NCBI GenBank assembly: GCA_963705515.1
Contig: CAVPJV010000002.1
Location: 62,001-126,000 of the forward strand
Reading direction: 5' to 3'
Length of the DNA stretch: 64,000 bases
DNA from: Gaiellasilicea sp963705515
Lineage (GTDB): Bacteria; Actinomycetota; Thermoleophilia; Gaiellales; Gaiellaceae
Positions within the stretch are counted from its first letter, which is position 1. The number at the start of each line of letters is the position of its first letter. Positions 1-10,508 of this stretch are shown here, piece after piece. A program made the translations under genes and the position numbers. Under the pieces are notes generated by a model. That model ran no database searches and was not told the origin of the DNA. It was given only the letters and a program-made list of their open reading frames with translations.

Positions 1-2044
1 CTCGGACTCGACGCGGCGCTCGACGCTCCGCGGGCTGATGCGCTTCCGCGAGGATCCCGGTGGCGGCGTTCCGCTCGACGAGGTGGAGCCTGCGCAGGAG
101 ATCGTCAAGCGCTTCGCGACGGGCGCGATGTCCCTGGGCTCCCTGTCGCGCGAGGCGCACGAGACCCTCGCGATCGCGATGAACCGGATCGGCGGCCGCT
201 CGAACACGGGGGAGGGCGGCGAGGATCCGGAGCGGTTCACGCCGGAGCCGAACGGCGACTGGCGCCGCTCCGCGATCAAGCAGGTCGCCTCCGGCCGCTT
301 CGGCGTCAATGCGCACTACCTGGCGAATGCGGACGAGCTGCAGATCAAGATGGCGCAGGGCGCGAAGCCGGGCGAGGGCGGCCAGCTGCCCGGGCACAAG
401 GTCGACCGCTACATCGCCAGCGTGCGGCTGACGACGCCCGGCGTCGGGCTGATCTCGCCGCCGCCGCACCACGACATCTACTCGATCGAGGACCTGAAGC
501 AGCTGATCTACGACCTCCGCTGCGCGAATCCCGACGCGCGCGTCTCGGTGAAGCTCGTCTCGGAGGTCGGCGTCGGCACGGTCGCCGCCGGCGTCGCGAA
601 GGCGAACGCCGACCATGTGCTCATCTCCGGCCACGACGGTGGCACGGGCGCCTCGCCGCTGTCGTCGATCCTCTTCGCCGGTGCGCCCTGGGAGATCGGG
701 CTTGCGGAGACGCAGCAAACGCTCGTGCTCAACGACCTGCGCTCGCGGATCTGGGTGCAGACGGATGGTCAGCTCAAGACCGGGCGCGATGTCGTCGTCG
801 CCGCGCTGCTCGGCGCCGACGAGATGGGCTTTGCGACCGCGCCGCTGATCGCCTCGGGCTGCGTCATGATGCGCGCCTGCCATCTCAACACGTGCCCGGT
901 GGGGATCGCAACGCAGGATCCCGAGCTGCGGAAGCGCTTCGCCGGGCAGCCCGAGCACGTCGTCAACTTCATGTTCTTCGTCGCGGAGGAGGCGCGCCGG
1001 ATCATGGCGCGGCTGGGCGTCCGCCGGTTCGAGGAACTGGTCGGCCGCGTCGACTTGCTCGAGGCGGACGACGCGATCGAGCGCTGGAAGACGCGCGGGA
1101 TCGACCTCTCGGCGCTGCTGCACGCGCCGGATGTGCCGGCCGGCGTGGCGGTTCGACGCGTGCGCCCGCAGGTCTCGCCGCTCGACGATGCGCTCGACTG
1201 GCAGCTGCTCGAGCAGGCGCGCCCGGCGCTCGAGGACGGGACGCCGGTCGAGCTCGACGTCGCGGTCCGGAACGTCAACCGCACCGTCGGCGGCCTGCTC
1301 TCCCACGCCGTGACCAAGACGTACGGCGCGGCCGGGCTTCCGGAGCGGACGATCCGCGTGACGCTGAACGGCTCCGCCGGTCAGTCCTTCGGCGCCTGGG
1401 TCGCCCCCGGCGTCGAGCTGACGCTCGTCGGCGATGCGAACGACTACGTCGGCAAGGGGCTCTCCGGCGGCGTCCTGGCGGTGCGGCCGCCGGACGGCGC
1501 GGCGTTCGCCGCCGAAGAGAATGTGATCGTCGGGAACACGGTCCTCTACGGGGCGACCGCAGGCCGCGCCTTCTTCCGCGGCCTCGCCGGCGAGCGCTTC
1601 GCCGTCCGCAACTCCGGCGTCAGCGCCGTCGTCGAGGGCGTCGGCGATCACGGCTGCGAGTACATGACGGGCGGCCGCGTCGTCGTGCTCGGCCGGACCG
1701 GCCGGAATTTCGCCGCCGGCATGAGCGGCGGCGTCGCGTACGTGCTGGACGAGGACGGCGGCTTCCGCGGACGTTGCAACGACGAGCTCGTCGGTCTCGA
1801 GCAGCTCGCCGAGGCGGACGCGGAGGAGCTGCGCGCTCTCGTCCAGGAGCACCTCGAGCGCACGGGCTCCGACGTCGCGGCGCGGCTTCTCGCCGGCTGG
1901 GACGACGCCGTGCAGCGCTTCGTCAAGGTGATGCCGCACGACTACAAGCGCGCGCTCGCCGACGGCGTCGTCGAGCCGAAGGGCGACAACCCGACCTCGA
2001 CCGGCAGCGGTTTCCTCACGACGGAGTCGGAGGAGGCAGCCTGA
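1..2044 (+). CDS. gltB: Glutamate synthase large subunit, C-terminal part (cut by window start)
   Basis: Makes glutamate from 2-oxoglutarate and glutamine-derived ammonia, in complex with the small subunit encoded next. The reading frame is open from base 2, so the gene begins upstream and only about 680 C-terminal residues are here. They cover the FMN-binding synthase domain, with a 3Fe-4S cysteine cluster (CVMMRACHLNTCPVG, near base 860-905), and the C-terminal glycine-rich GXGXG beta-helix domain from about base 1250. The amidotransferase and central domains lie outside the window. The stop TGA overlaps the ATG of gltD (ATGA), which points to translational coupling. The family call is secure; the true start cannot be seen. 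Confidence 0.95.
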   Translation, partial: SDSTRRSTLRGLMRFREDPGGGVPLDEVEPAQEIVKRFATGAMSLGSLSREAHETLAIAMNRIGGRSNTGEGGEDPERFTPEPNGDWRRSAIKQVASGRFGVNAHYLANADELQIKMAQGAKPGEGGQLPGHKVDRYIASVRLTTPGVGLISPPPHHDIYSIEDLKQLIYDLRCANPDARVSVKLVSEVGVGTVAAGVAKANADHVLISGHDGGTGASPLSSILFAGAPWEIGLAETQQTLVLNDLRSRIWVQTDGQLKTGRDVVVAALLGADEMGFATAPLIASGCVMMRACHLNTCPVGIATQDPELRKRFAGQPEHVVNFMFFVAEEARRIMARLGVRRFEELVGRVDLLEADDAIERWKTRGIDLSALLHAPDVPAGVAVRRVRPQVSPLDDALDWQLLEQARPALEDGTPVELDVAVRNVNRTVGGLLSHAVTKTYGAAGLPERTIRVTLNGSAGQSFGAWVAPGVELTLVGDANDYVGKGLSGGVLAVRPPDGAAFAAEENVIVGNTVLYGATAGRAFFRGLAGERFAVRNSGVSAVVEGVGDHGCEYMTGGRVVVLGRTGRNFAAGMSGGVAYVLDEDGGFRGRCNDELVGLEQLAEADAEELRALVQEHLERTGSDVAARLLAGWDDAVQRFVKVMPHDYKRALADGVVEPKGDNPTSTGSGFLTTESEEAA

Positions 2045-3503
2045 TGGGCAAGCTCGGCGGCTTCCTCAAGTACCGGCGGATCGAGCAGCCCGAGCGCGAT
2101 CCGCGCGAGCGGATCGGCGACTTCCGCGAGTTCATGGGCACGCTCGACCTCCCGGTGCTCCAGGAGCAGGGCGCGCGCTGCATGGAGTGCGGCGTCCCCT
2201 TCTGCCATCACGGCTGCCCGCTCGGCAACCTGATTCCGGAGTGGAACGACCTCGTCTACCGCGATCGCTGGCGCGAGGCGATCGAGCAGCTGCACCGGAC
2301 GAACAACTTCCCCGAGTTCACCGGGCGTCTCTGTCCGGCCCCGTGCGAGGCAGCCTGCGTCCTCGAGATCGAGGAGGGCAACGCGGTCACGATCAAGCAG
2401 ATCGAGGTCGCGATCGTGAACCGGGCCTGGGAGGAGGGCTGGGTCGTCCCGCGCCCCGCGGCTGCCGCCTCTGGTCGCAGCGTCGCCGTCGTCGGCGCCG
2501 GCCCTGCCGGCCTCGCGTGCGCGCAGCAGCTGGCTCGCGCCGGCCATGCGGTCACCGTCTACGAGCGCGACGAGGCGGCAGGCGGGCTCGTGCGTTTCGG
2601 CGTTCCCGACTTCAAGATCGAGAAGTGGCTCGTCGAGCGGCGCGTGCAGCAGCTCGAGGCCGAGGGCGTCGCCTTTCGCTACGGCGTCGACGTCGGCATC
2701 GACGTCGACGCTCGGGAACTGCGGAGCACGCACGACGCGGTCGTCCTGGCCGTCGGCTCGCGCGTCCCGCGCGACCTCGCGGTGCCCGGCCGCGAGCTCG
2801 ACGGCGTCCACTTTGCGATGGAGTACCTCTACCAGCGGAACCGCTGGGTGGCCCGCGAGCTCGGCCCGCAGGTGGCGGGTGCGCCGCCGGCGCCCGTGAA
2901 CGTGCTCACGGCGGCGGGCAAGCACGTGATCGTGATCGGCGGCGGCGACACCGGCGCCGACTGCGTCGCGAACGCGCACCGCGAACGCGCCGCCTCGGTA
3001 ACGCAGATCGAGCTCGTCGGCGAGCCCCCCGTCCGCCGGCCCGACGACCTGACGCCGTGGCCCACCTGGCCGATGCGGCTCCGCACCTCTTACGCGCTCA
3101 AAGAGGGAGGCGAGCGCGACTTCGCCATCTCGACGACGGCGCTCACGGGGAGCGATGGACGCGTCGAGCGCATCCACTGGACGCAGAACGCGGGCGCGCC
3201 GCCGTTCGACCCCGTTCCGGGAACCGAGGAGGATCGCCCGGCCGACCTCGTCCTCCTCGCGATGGGCTTCGTCGGGCCCGACCCGCGCATCCTCGAGGAG
3301 TTCGGCGTCGACGCGGACGCACGGGGAAACGCCTTCGCGCCGACATACGCGACCAGCGCGGAAGGCGTCTTCGCGGCCGGAGACGCGCGCCGCGGGCAGT
3401 CGTTGATCGTCTGGGCGATCTCGGAGGGTCGGCGCTGCGCAACCGCCGTCGATCGCTGGCTCGGCGTGCACGACGGTGCCGCACGACGGACGGCGTCCGC
3501 CGC

Positions 3504-3507
<4 letters not shown>
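2044..3507 (+). CDS. gltD: Glutamate synthase small subunit (NADPH-type beta subunit)
   Basis: Supplies electrons from NAD(P)H through FAD and Fe-S centres to the large subunit. The protein has 487 residues, normal for GltD. An N-terminal Fe-S domain has cysteines at 46, 49, 54 and 58 and again at 97, 101 and 105. The FAD-binding GAGPAG is at 151-156 and the NAD(P)-binding GGGDTG at about 299-304. The ATG overlaps the gltB stop by one base. Its own stop region overlaps the ATG of the malic enzyme by four bases (ATGA at 3504-3507), so gltB-gltD-malic enzyme are probably one transcript. Confidence 0.95.
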
Positions 3508-4914
<1,407 letters not shown>

Positions 4915-4931
<17 letters not shown>

Positions 4932-6111
4932 CGGGCGCGAGCTCCGGAAGCGCCCGCCGAATCCCGCGCACGGCCTGAGCGATCCGTTGCTCGTTCTCGA
5001 CGAGCGCGAACCGGACGCAGCCCTCGCCGCCGGGCCCGAACCCGACTCCCGGGCTCACCGATACATTCGCCTCGCGCAACAGCTTCACGGCGAAAGCGAG
5101 TGAGTCGAGCTGCCGGTACGGCTCTGGGATCGGCGCCCAGACGAACATTGTTCCGCGTGGGCGCTCGACGTGCCACCCGACGCGCTCGAGCCCGTCACAC
5201 AGCACGTCGCGGCGACTGCGGTAGATCTCGCAGGCCTCGGCCGGGTAGCCGCGTTCCTGATTCATCGCCACGATCGAAGCGATCTGGATCGGCTGGAACG
5301 TCCCGTAGTCGAGGTAGGACTTGAGCCGCGCCAGCGCCGCGAGTGCGGCTGCGTTCCCGAGCGCAAACCCGACGCGCCAGCCGGCCATCGAGAACGACTT
5401 CGTCAGAGAGTAGGTTTCGACGGCGACCTCGGCGGCGCCGGGAACCTGGAGGATCGACGGCGGGCTGTAGCCGTCGAACGAGATGTCCGCGTAGGCGAAG
5501 TCGTGCACGACCACCGCGTCGTTCTCGCGTGCCAGCGCCACGAGCCGCGCCATGAAGCCGAGGTCGACGACACGCGTCGTCGGGTTGTGAGGGAACGAGA
5601 CGATCAGCGCACGCGGCCGAGGCTGCGACCGCTCGAACGCGTCGACGAGCCGGTCGTAGAGGTCGTCGTCACTGCCGCCGAGCTCGACCTGGATCACGCC
5701 TGCACCGGCGAGGACAGGCGCGAAGAGGTGGATCGGATAGGCGGGCGTCGGAACGACGGCGGTGTCGCTCGGCTCCACGAGCACCCACATCAGGTGCGCG
5801 AGCCCTTCCTTGGCGCCGATCGTCGCGACGGCCTGTGTCTCCGGATCGAGCTCGACACCGAACCGCTCGCGGTACAGATCGCAGATCGCGCTGCGCAGCT
5901 TGGGGATCCCGCGACTCGCCGAGTAACGGTGGTTGCGCGGCTTCGCGGCGGCGTCTGTCAGCTTCTCGACCACTGCGGGCGGCGACGCGAGGTCCGGGTT
6001 GCCGAAACCGAGGTCGATCACGTCGCTCCCTTGTCGACGCAGCTCGAGCTTTAGTTGCTCGGTGACGGCGAAGACGTAGGGCGGGAGCGACGAGACGCGG
6101 CGGAACTCCAT
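4915..6111 (-). CDS. Class I/II aminotransferase, AlaC-like (glutamate-pyruvate type)
   Basis: PLP fold-type I aminotransferase of 398 residues. The N-terminus (DVIDLGFGNPDLASPP) and the PLP-lysine motif SLTKSFSMAGWRVGF (K238) match the AlaC/YfdZ branch, which exchanges amino groups between glutamate and pyruvate. The cofactor-aspartate region is VVHDFAYADISFDG. It follows ilvE on the same strand after a 21-base gap and converges on the malic enzyme, overlapping it by 17 bases. No good Shine-Dalgarno is visible before the ATG, so the start is less certain than the family. Other class I specificities cannot be excluded from sequence alone. Confidence 0.85.
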
Positions 6112-6132
6112 CGAAGGGCAGCGCCGATCCAG

Positions 6133-7056
6133 TCAGGCTGCGAGCTCGAGCGCCACGTGCTCGAGCCACTCGGGCGAGTACGTCGACACGCCGCGAACGC
6201 AGCGCAGGTACTCGTCGCGGATCGCCTCCGTCACGGGACCGACCCCGAGCTCGACGCCGTCGACGGACCGCAGCGGCGTCACCTCGGCCGCCGTGCCGCA
6301 CATGAACACCTCGTCGGCGAGGTAGAGGTCGGAGCGGATCAGGCTCTTCTCGACCACCTCGTAGCCCAGGCTCTGGGCGATCTCGCCGACGGTGTCCCGC
6401 GTGATGCCTGGCAGGATCGAGGTCGACAGGTCAGGCGTGGCGATGACGCCGTCCCGGACGACGAAGATGTTCTCGCCCGAGCCGTCGGCGACGAAGCCGT
6501 CGCTCGTGAGCAGGATCGCCTCGTCGTAGCCGGCGTCGAGGGCCTCGTTCACCGCGAGCATCGAGTTGAGGTAGATCCCGGTCGCCTTCGCCGTGTGCGG
6601 GATCACGTTCGGGCCGACTCGCTGCCAGGACGAGATCTTCGCCCGGATCCCGTTTCGCTGCCCGTCCTCGCCGAGATAGGCGCCCCAGGGCCAGCTGATG
6701 ATGGAGACGTCGACGGGATTGCCGCGCGGCGAGACGCCGAGCTCGCCGAAGCCGTAGAACGCGATCGGCCGCAGGTAGCACTCGGCGAGACCGTTGGCGG
6801 CGACGAGCTCCATCGCCGCCAGCCGCAGCTGGTCGACCGAATACGGGAGCTCCATCCCGAGCAGCCGCGCCGAGTCGTGCAGCCGGCGCAGGTGGTCGGT
6901 GAGCCGGAAGATGGAGGAACCACCAGGAGTCTCGTAGGCGCGGATCCCCTCGAAGACGCCGGAGCCGTAGTGGAGCCCGTGCGAGGCGACGTGCACGGTG
7001 GCGTCAGCCCACTTCACGAGCCTGCCGTTCATCCAGATCGTCTCCGTCGCCTGCAT
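6133..7056 (-). CDS. ilvE: Branched-chain amino acid aminotransferase
   Basis: Last step of leucine, isoleucine and valine synthesis: transfers amino groups from glutamate to the 2-oxo acids. This fold-type IV PLP enzyme has 307 residues. PLP lysine is K157 in HTAKATGIYLNS. Other family signatures are GLHYGSGVFEGIRAY (28-41) and the late SGENIFVV and TAAEVTP motifs. It diverges from leuC across 70 bases that contain two copies of a 15-bp motif shared with other biosynthetic promoters here. One copy sits two bases before this ATG, so the transcript may be nearly leaderless. It is probably co-transcribed with the downstream aminotransferase. Confidence 0.93.
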   Translation of the reverse strand: MQATETIWMNGRLVKWADATVHVASHGLHYGSGVFEGIRAYETPGGSSIFRLTDHLRRLHDSARLLGMELPYSVDQLRLAAMELVAANGLAECYLRPIAFYGFGELGVSPRGNPVDVSIISWPWGAYLGEDGQRNGIRAKISSWQRVGPNVIPHTAKATGIYLNSMLAVNEALDAGYDEAILLTSDGFVADGSGENIFVVRDGVIATPDLSTSILPGITRDTVGEIAQSLGYEVVEKSLIRSDLYLADEVFMCGTAAEVTPLRSVDGVELGVGPVTEAIRDEYLRCVRGVSTYSPEWLEHVALELAA

Positions 7057-7058
7057 GA

Positions 7059-7073
7059 CTGTAGAAAGTACAG
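7059..7073. promoter_or_regulatory. Candidate operator, copy 1 of shared 15-bp motif (ilvE side)
   Basis: CTGTAGAAAGTACAG forms a dyad with arms CTGTA and TACAG. It lies immediately before the ilvE ATG in the ilvE/leuC divergent region. Close relatives occur at 7091, 10494, 11884, 19131, 19149 and 21279, all next to amino acid biosynthesis genes. It could be a repressor operator or a core promoter element. Confidence 0.55.
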
Positions 7074-7090
7074 CAATGCAGCGGTAGCCG

Positions 7091-7105
7091 CTTTATTTTC
7101 TACAC
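7091..7105 (+). promoter_or_regulatory. Candidate operator, copy 2 of shared 15-bp motif (leuC side)
   Basis: CTTTATTTTCTACAC lies 21 bases before the leuC ATG, oriented toward leuC. It differs from copy 3 (10494) at one position out of 15. Together with copy 1 it leaves little other room in the 70-base divergent spacer. Confidence 0.55.
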
Positions 7106-7126
7106 CGTCGTGACTAGCATTCGTCC

Positions 7127-8530
7127 ATGCCGAAAACGCTGCTGGACCGGATCTGGGAACGCCATGTCGTCGCCGCGCCCGAGGGCGAGCCCACGCTCCT
7201 GTTCGTCGACCTGCACCTGATCCACGAGGTCACCTCGGCGCAGGCCTTCGACGGCCTCCGGCTCGCCGGGAGAGCCGTCAGACGGCCGGACCTGTCGCTC
7301 GCGACGATGGACCACAACGTGCCGACGGAGGACGGCCCGGTGACGGATCCGCTCGCGAAGGCGCAGCTGGATGCCCTTCGTCGCAACTGCGCGGAGTTCG
7401 GCGTCCCGCTCTTCGCGACCGGGCACGGCCGTGAGGGAATCGTGCACGTCATCGGCCCGGAGCTCGGCGTGACGCAGCCGGGAATGACGATCGTCTGCGG
7501 GGACAGCCACACGTCGACGCACGGCGCCTTCGGCGCGCTCGCATTCGGCGTCGGCACGTCCGAGGTGGAGCACGTGCTGGCGACGCAGTGCCTGCCGCAG
7601 GTCCGCCCGCGGTCGATGCGCGTCCGCTTCGACGGCGACGCCCCACCAGGCGTGACGGCGAAGGACATGATCCTCGGCGCGATCGGCCGGATCGGCGTGG
7701 CGGGCGGGGCGGGACACGTGCTCGAGTACACCGGCGACGCGATCCGGAGCCTGTCGATGGAGAACCGGATGACGATCTGCAACATGTCGATCGAGGCCGG
7801 CGCGCGGGCCGGGATGATCGCACCCGACGACACGACCTTCGCGTATCTCGAGGGCCGACCGGCGGCCCCCACCGGCCGATCCTGGGAGCAGGCGCTCGAC
7901 GACTGGCGCGGCCTCGTGTCCGACGCCGACGCTGCGTACGACCGGGAGTTCGTCGTCGACGTGGCGGCACTCGCGCCGCAGGTCACCTGGGGGACGAATC
8001 CGGAGATGGTCGTCTCGGTCACGGACCGCGTCCCGGATCCCGCCGCCTTCGCCGACCCCGACAAGCGGCTCGCGGCCGAGCGGGCGCTCACCTACATGGG
8101 CCTCGAGCCCGGGACGGCGATGCAGGACATCCAGGTCGATCGCGTCTTCATCGGCTCGTGCACGAACGCGCGGATCGAGGATCTGCGCGCCGCGGCCACC
8201 GTCGTCGCGGGCAAGCAGGTGCATCCGAGCGTGCGCGCTCTCGTCGTCCCCGGGTCGGCGACCGTGAAGCGGCTCGCGGAGGAGGAGGGACTCGACCGGA
8301 TCTTCCGCGACGCCGGGTTCGAGTGGCGCCGCGCAGGCTGCTCGATGTGCCTGGGCATGAACCCCGACGTGCTCGCCGCCGGCGAGCGCTGTGCGTCGAC
8401 CTCGAATCGCAACTTCGAGGGCCGGCAGGGGCGCGGCGGCCGCACGCACCTGGTCAGCCCGCAGCTCGCCGCAGCAACGGCGATCGCCGGCCACTTCGTC
8501 GACCCGCGCGAGCTGGCGGCGACCGCGTGA
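7127..8530 (+). CDS. leuC: 3-isopropylmalate dehydratase large subunit
   Basis: Isomerises 2-isopropylmalate to 3-isopropylmalate in leucine synthesis, as a heterodimer with LeuD. The 467 residues are standard for bacterial LeuC. The three 4Fe-4S ligands are visible: C345 in IGSCTNARIEDL, and C405 and C408 in GCSMCLGMNPD. Substrate-side motifs include MDHNVPT and GDSHTSTHGAFGALAFGVG (about 125-143). The start codon is ATG at 7127, preceded by the 15-bp motif at 7091. The stop overlaps the GTG start of leuD (GTGA), indicating coupled translation. Confidence 0.96.
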   Translation: MPKTLLDRIWERHVVAAPEGEPTLLFVDLHLIHEVTSAQAFDGLRLAGRAVRRPDLSLATMDHNVPTEDGPVTDPLAKAQLDALRRNCAEFGVPLFATGHGREGIVHVIGPELGVTQPGMTIVCGDSHTSTHGAFGALAFGVGTSEVEHVLATQCLPQVRPRSMRVRFDGDAPPGVTAKDMILGAIGRIGVAGGAGHVLEYTGDAIRSLSMENRMTICNMSIEAGARAGMIAPDDTTFAYLEGRPAAPTGRSWEQALDDWRGLVSDADAAYDREFVVDVAALAPQVTWGTNPEMVVSVTDRVPDPAAFADPDKRLAAERALTYMGLEPGTAMQDIQVDRVFIGSCTNARIEDLRAAATVVAGKQVHPSVRALVVPGSATVKRLAEEEGLDRIFRDAGFEWRRAGCSMCLGMNPDVLAAGERCASTSNRNFEGRQGRGGRTHLVSPQLAAATAIAGHFVDPRELAATA

Positions 8531-9141
8531 AGCCGTTTCAGCGGGTCTCCGGGCCTGTCGCCGTCCTCGACCGCGCGGACGTCGACACGGACCAGATCAT
8601 CCCAAAGCAGTTCCTGAAGCGAATCGAGCGCACCGGCTTCGGCGAGTTCCTGTTCTACGACTGGCGTTTCGACGGGAACGGCATGCTCCGCCACGACTTC
8701 GAGCTGAACCACCCGGACTGCGCCGGCGCCAAGATCCTGATCGCCGGCGCGAACTTCGGCTGCGGGTCCTCTCGCGAGCACGCGGCGTGGGCACTCCAGG
8801 ACTACGGCTTCGAGGTCGTGATCGCCCCGTCGTTCGGCGACATCTTCGCGATGAACTGCTTCAAGACCGGCCTCGTCACGATCGTCCTCTCGCCCGAGGA
8901 GCTCCGCCCGTTGATCGACGCGCTCGGCGGCGGTGCCTTCGCGGAAGTCGATCTCGAGCGGCAAGTCATCGCCGACCCGAGCGGCCGCGAGATCGCGTTC
9001 GAGTTCGATTCGTTCCAGCGCCACTGCCTGCTGAACGGGCTCGACGACATCGCCCGCTCGCTGACGCACGAGGACGGGATCGCGGCCTACGAGGCGTCGC
9101 ACCCGGCACGGGTGCGCACGACCGCGCTCAACGCCGGCTAG
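8527..9141 (+). CDS. leuD: 3-isopropylmalate dehydratase small subunit
   Basis: Swivelling small subunit of isopropylmalate isomerase, 204 residues, within the usual size range. Visible family motifs are DVDTDQIIPKQFLK near the N-terminus, GANFGCGSSREHAAWAL in the middle and the NCFKTGL region. The GTG start at 8527 overlaps the leuC stop by four bases. The 3' end overlaps the converging leuB gene by 14 bases, so the two transcripts meet here with no room for a separate terminator. Confidence 0.95.
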   Translation: MKPFQRVSGPVAVLDRADVDTDQIIPKQFLKRIERTGFGEFLFYDWRFDGNGMLRHDFELNHPDCAGAKILIAGANFGCGSSREHAAWALQDYGFEVVIAPSFGDIFAMNCFKTGLVTIVLSPEELRPLIDALGGGAFAEVDLERQVIADPSGREIAFEFDSFQRHCLLNGLDDIARSLTHEDGIAAYEASHPARVRTTALNAG

Positions 9142-10126
9142 TCGCCGCCTGCAGCTGTTCGAGCACGGACTCGGCGAACTCGGCCGTCGTTGCGTCGCCG
9201 CCGAGGTCGACAGTGGGCGTCTCGGCGAGCGCGCGGTCGACGGCGCGCTCGAGCGCGGTCGCGAGCTCCGGCTCGTCTGCGGTGTGTCGGAGCAGCAGCG
9301 CAACCGAGCGCAGCATCGCCGCGGGGTTCGCGATCCCGCGGCCGGCGATGTCGGGGGCGGAGCCGTGGACGGGCTCGAAGATGCCCGGCCGGTCGTCGCC
9401 GAGGCTCGCCGACGCCGCGAGCCCGAGGCCGCCGCACGTGCCCGCTGCGACGTCGGAGAGGATGTCGCCGAACGTGTTCTCGGTCAGGATCACGTCGAAC
9501 CGCGCCGGGTCCAGGACGAGCTGCATCCCCGCCGTGTCGACGAGCATGTGCGCAAGCTCGACGTCGGGGTAGTCGGCTGCGACGCGTACGACGGTCTCGC
9601 GCCAGAGCCGGGAGGTCTCGAGCACGTTCACCTTGTCCACGGAGGTCACGTGTCCTCGCCTCGCACCCGCAAGCTCGAACGCGCGCCGCGAGACTCGCTC
9701 GATCGCTTCGGGTGTGTACTCGCAGGTGTCGAATGCCGTGCCGTCCGGGCGCCTGCCACTGGCGCCGTAGTAGAGCCCGCCGACGAGCTCGCGGACGATC
9801 AGGAGGTCAATCCCTGGCCCGGTCGCGGGACGCAGGTTCGCGTAGACATCGAGCTCCCGGCGCAGCGCGATCAGACCTTGCTCCGGACGTACAGCCGCGC
9901 CTTCGAGCTCCGGCAGGCCGACGGCGCCGAGGATGACCGCGTCGGCCACCTTGCACGCTGCCAGTGTCTCGTCGGGGAGCGGTGTGCCGTCCGCGAGGAT
10001 CGCGCCGCCGCCGAAGGCGTACTCCTCGACCTCGACCTCGAGCGGGAGCGCGCGCAGCACCTCGATCGCGACCGCCGTCACCTCGGGCCCGATGCCGTCT
10101 CCGGGCAGGCAGGCGACGCGCAGCAT
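9128..10126 (-). CDS. leuB: 3-isopropylmalate dehydrogenase
   Basis: Oxidises 3-isopropylmalate to the 2-oxo acid that IlvE converts to leucine. It has 332 residues and keeps the catalytic set of the family: GDGIGPEV (9-16), arginines R90, R99 and R112, K165 in VDKVNVL, D197, and the metal aspartates D221 and D225 in FGDILSD. EPVHGSAPDIAG is the NAD-site loop. It is the intact copy, in contrast to the degenerate relative at 16866-17774. The ATG overlaps the stop of the chorismate mutase gene (ATGA), so the two are coupled. It sits at the tail of the long leftward amino acid block. Confidence 0.95.
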   Translation of the reverse strand: MLRVACLPGDGIGPEVTAVAIEVLRALPLEVEVEEYAFGGGAILADGTPLPDETLAACKVADAVILGAVGLPELEGAAVRPEQGLIALRRELDVYANLRPATGPGIDLLIVRELVGGLYYGASGRRPDGTAFDTCEYTPEAIERVSRRAFELAGARRGHVTSVDKVNVLETSRLWRETVVRVAADYPDVELAHMLVDTAGMQLVLDPARFDVILTENTFGDILSDVAAGTCGGLGLAASASLGDDRPGIFEPVHGSAPDIAGRGIANPAAMLRSVALLLRHTADEPELATALERAVDRALAETPTVDLGGDATTAEFAESVLEQLQAATSRR

Positions 10127-10470
10127 CAGCGACCGAGCTCCTGTTTCGTCAGCGAGAGCAGGACGCCGTGGAAGAGCTCGAGCCCGGCCCGCGAAAGCGG
10201 TCCCCCGTTCGCCTCCTCCAGCTGCCGCAAGAGCAGGCGCTCACGCTCGGGGTCGGCGTGCGGCACCCCACGCGCGTCCTTCTCGCGCCAGATCTCGGCG
10301 ACCAGCTCGAGCCGGCGGTTCAGCAGCTGCACGGAGGCGCGGTCGTTCTCTGCGATCAGCTCGCGCAGCTGCTCGATTCGCTCAGGGGCGCCCGGGGCGA
10401 CCGCAGCCTCGGGTGATGCTGCAGCCGCTCCGAGCTCGGTGCTCTCGCTCAGGGGATACGGGGTGGGCAC
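10126..10470 (-). CDS. AroQ-type chorismate mutase domain protein
   Basis: Small all-helical protein (114 residues) resembling AroQ chorismate mutases, which convert chorismate to prephenate for phenylalanine and tyrosine. The helical core runs from about residue 30: IEQLRELIAENDRASVQLLN, RRLELVAEIWREK, then DPERERLLLRQLEE. Arg, Glu and Lys residues sit where AroQ active-site residues are expected. The first 28 residues are Ala/Pro-rich and probably disordered; a later start is possible. It is coupled by ATGA to leuB. A copy of the 15-bp motif lies 23 bases before its ATG, in the short gap after threonine synthase, so it may have its own promoter. Confidence 0.8.
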   Translation of the reverse strand: MPTPYPLSESTELGAAAASPEAAVAPGAPERIEQLRELIAENDRASVQLLNRRLELVAEIWREKDARGVPHADPERERLLLRQLEEANGGPLSRAGLELFHGVLLSLTKQELGR

Positions 10471-10493
10471 CTGGGGCGAGGGTAGCGCCGACG

Positions 10494-10508
10494 GTGTAGA
10501 AAGTAAAG
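10494..10508 (-). promoter_or_regulatory. Candidate operator, copy 3 of shared 15-bp motif
   Basis: Reads GTGTAGAAAGTAAAG on the plus strand, i.e. CTTTACTTTCTACAC toward the chorismate mutase and leuB genes. It fills the 38-base gap between the threonine synthase stop and the chorismate mutase ATG. This is the clearest copy and defines the consensus used for the others. Confidence 0.55.
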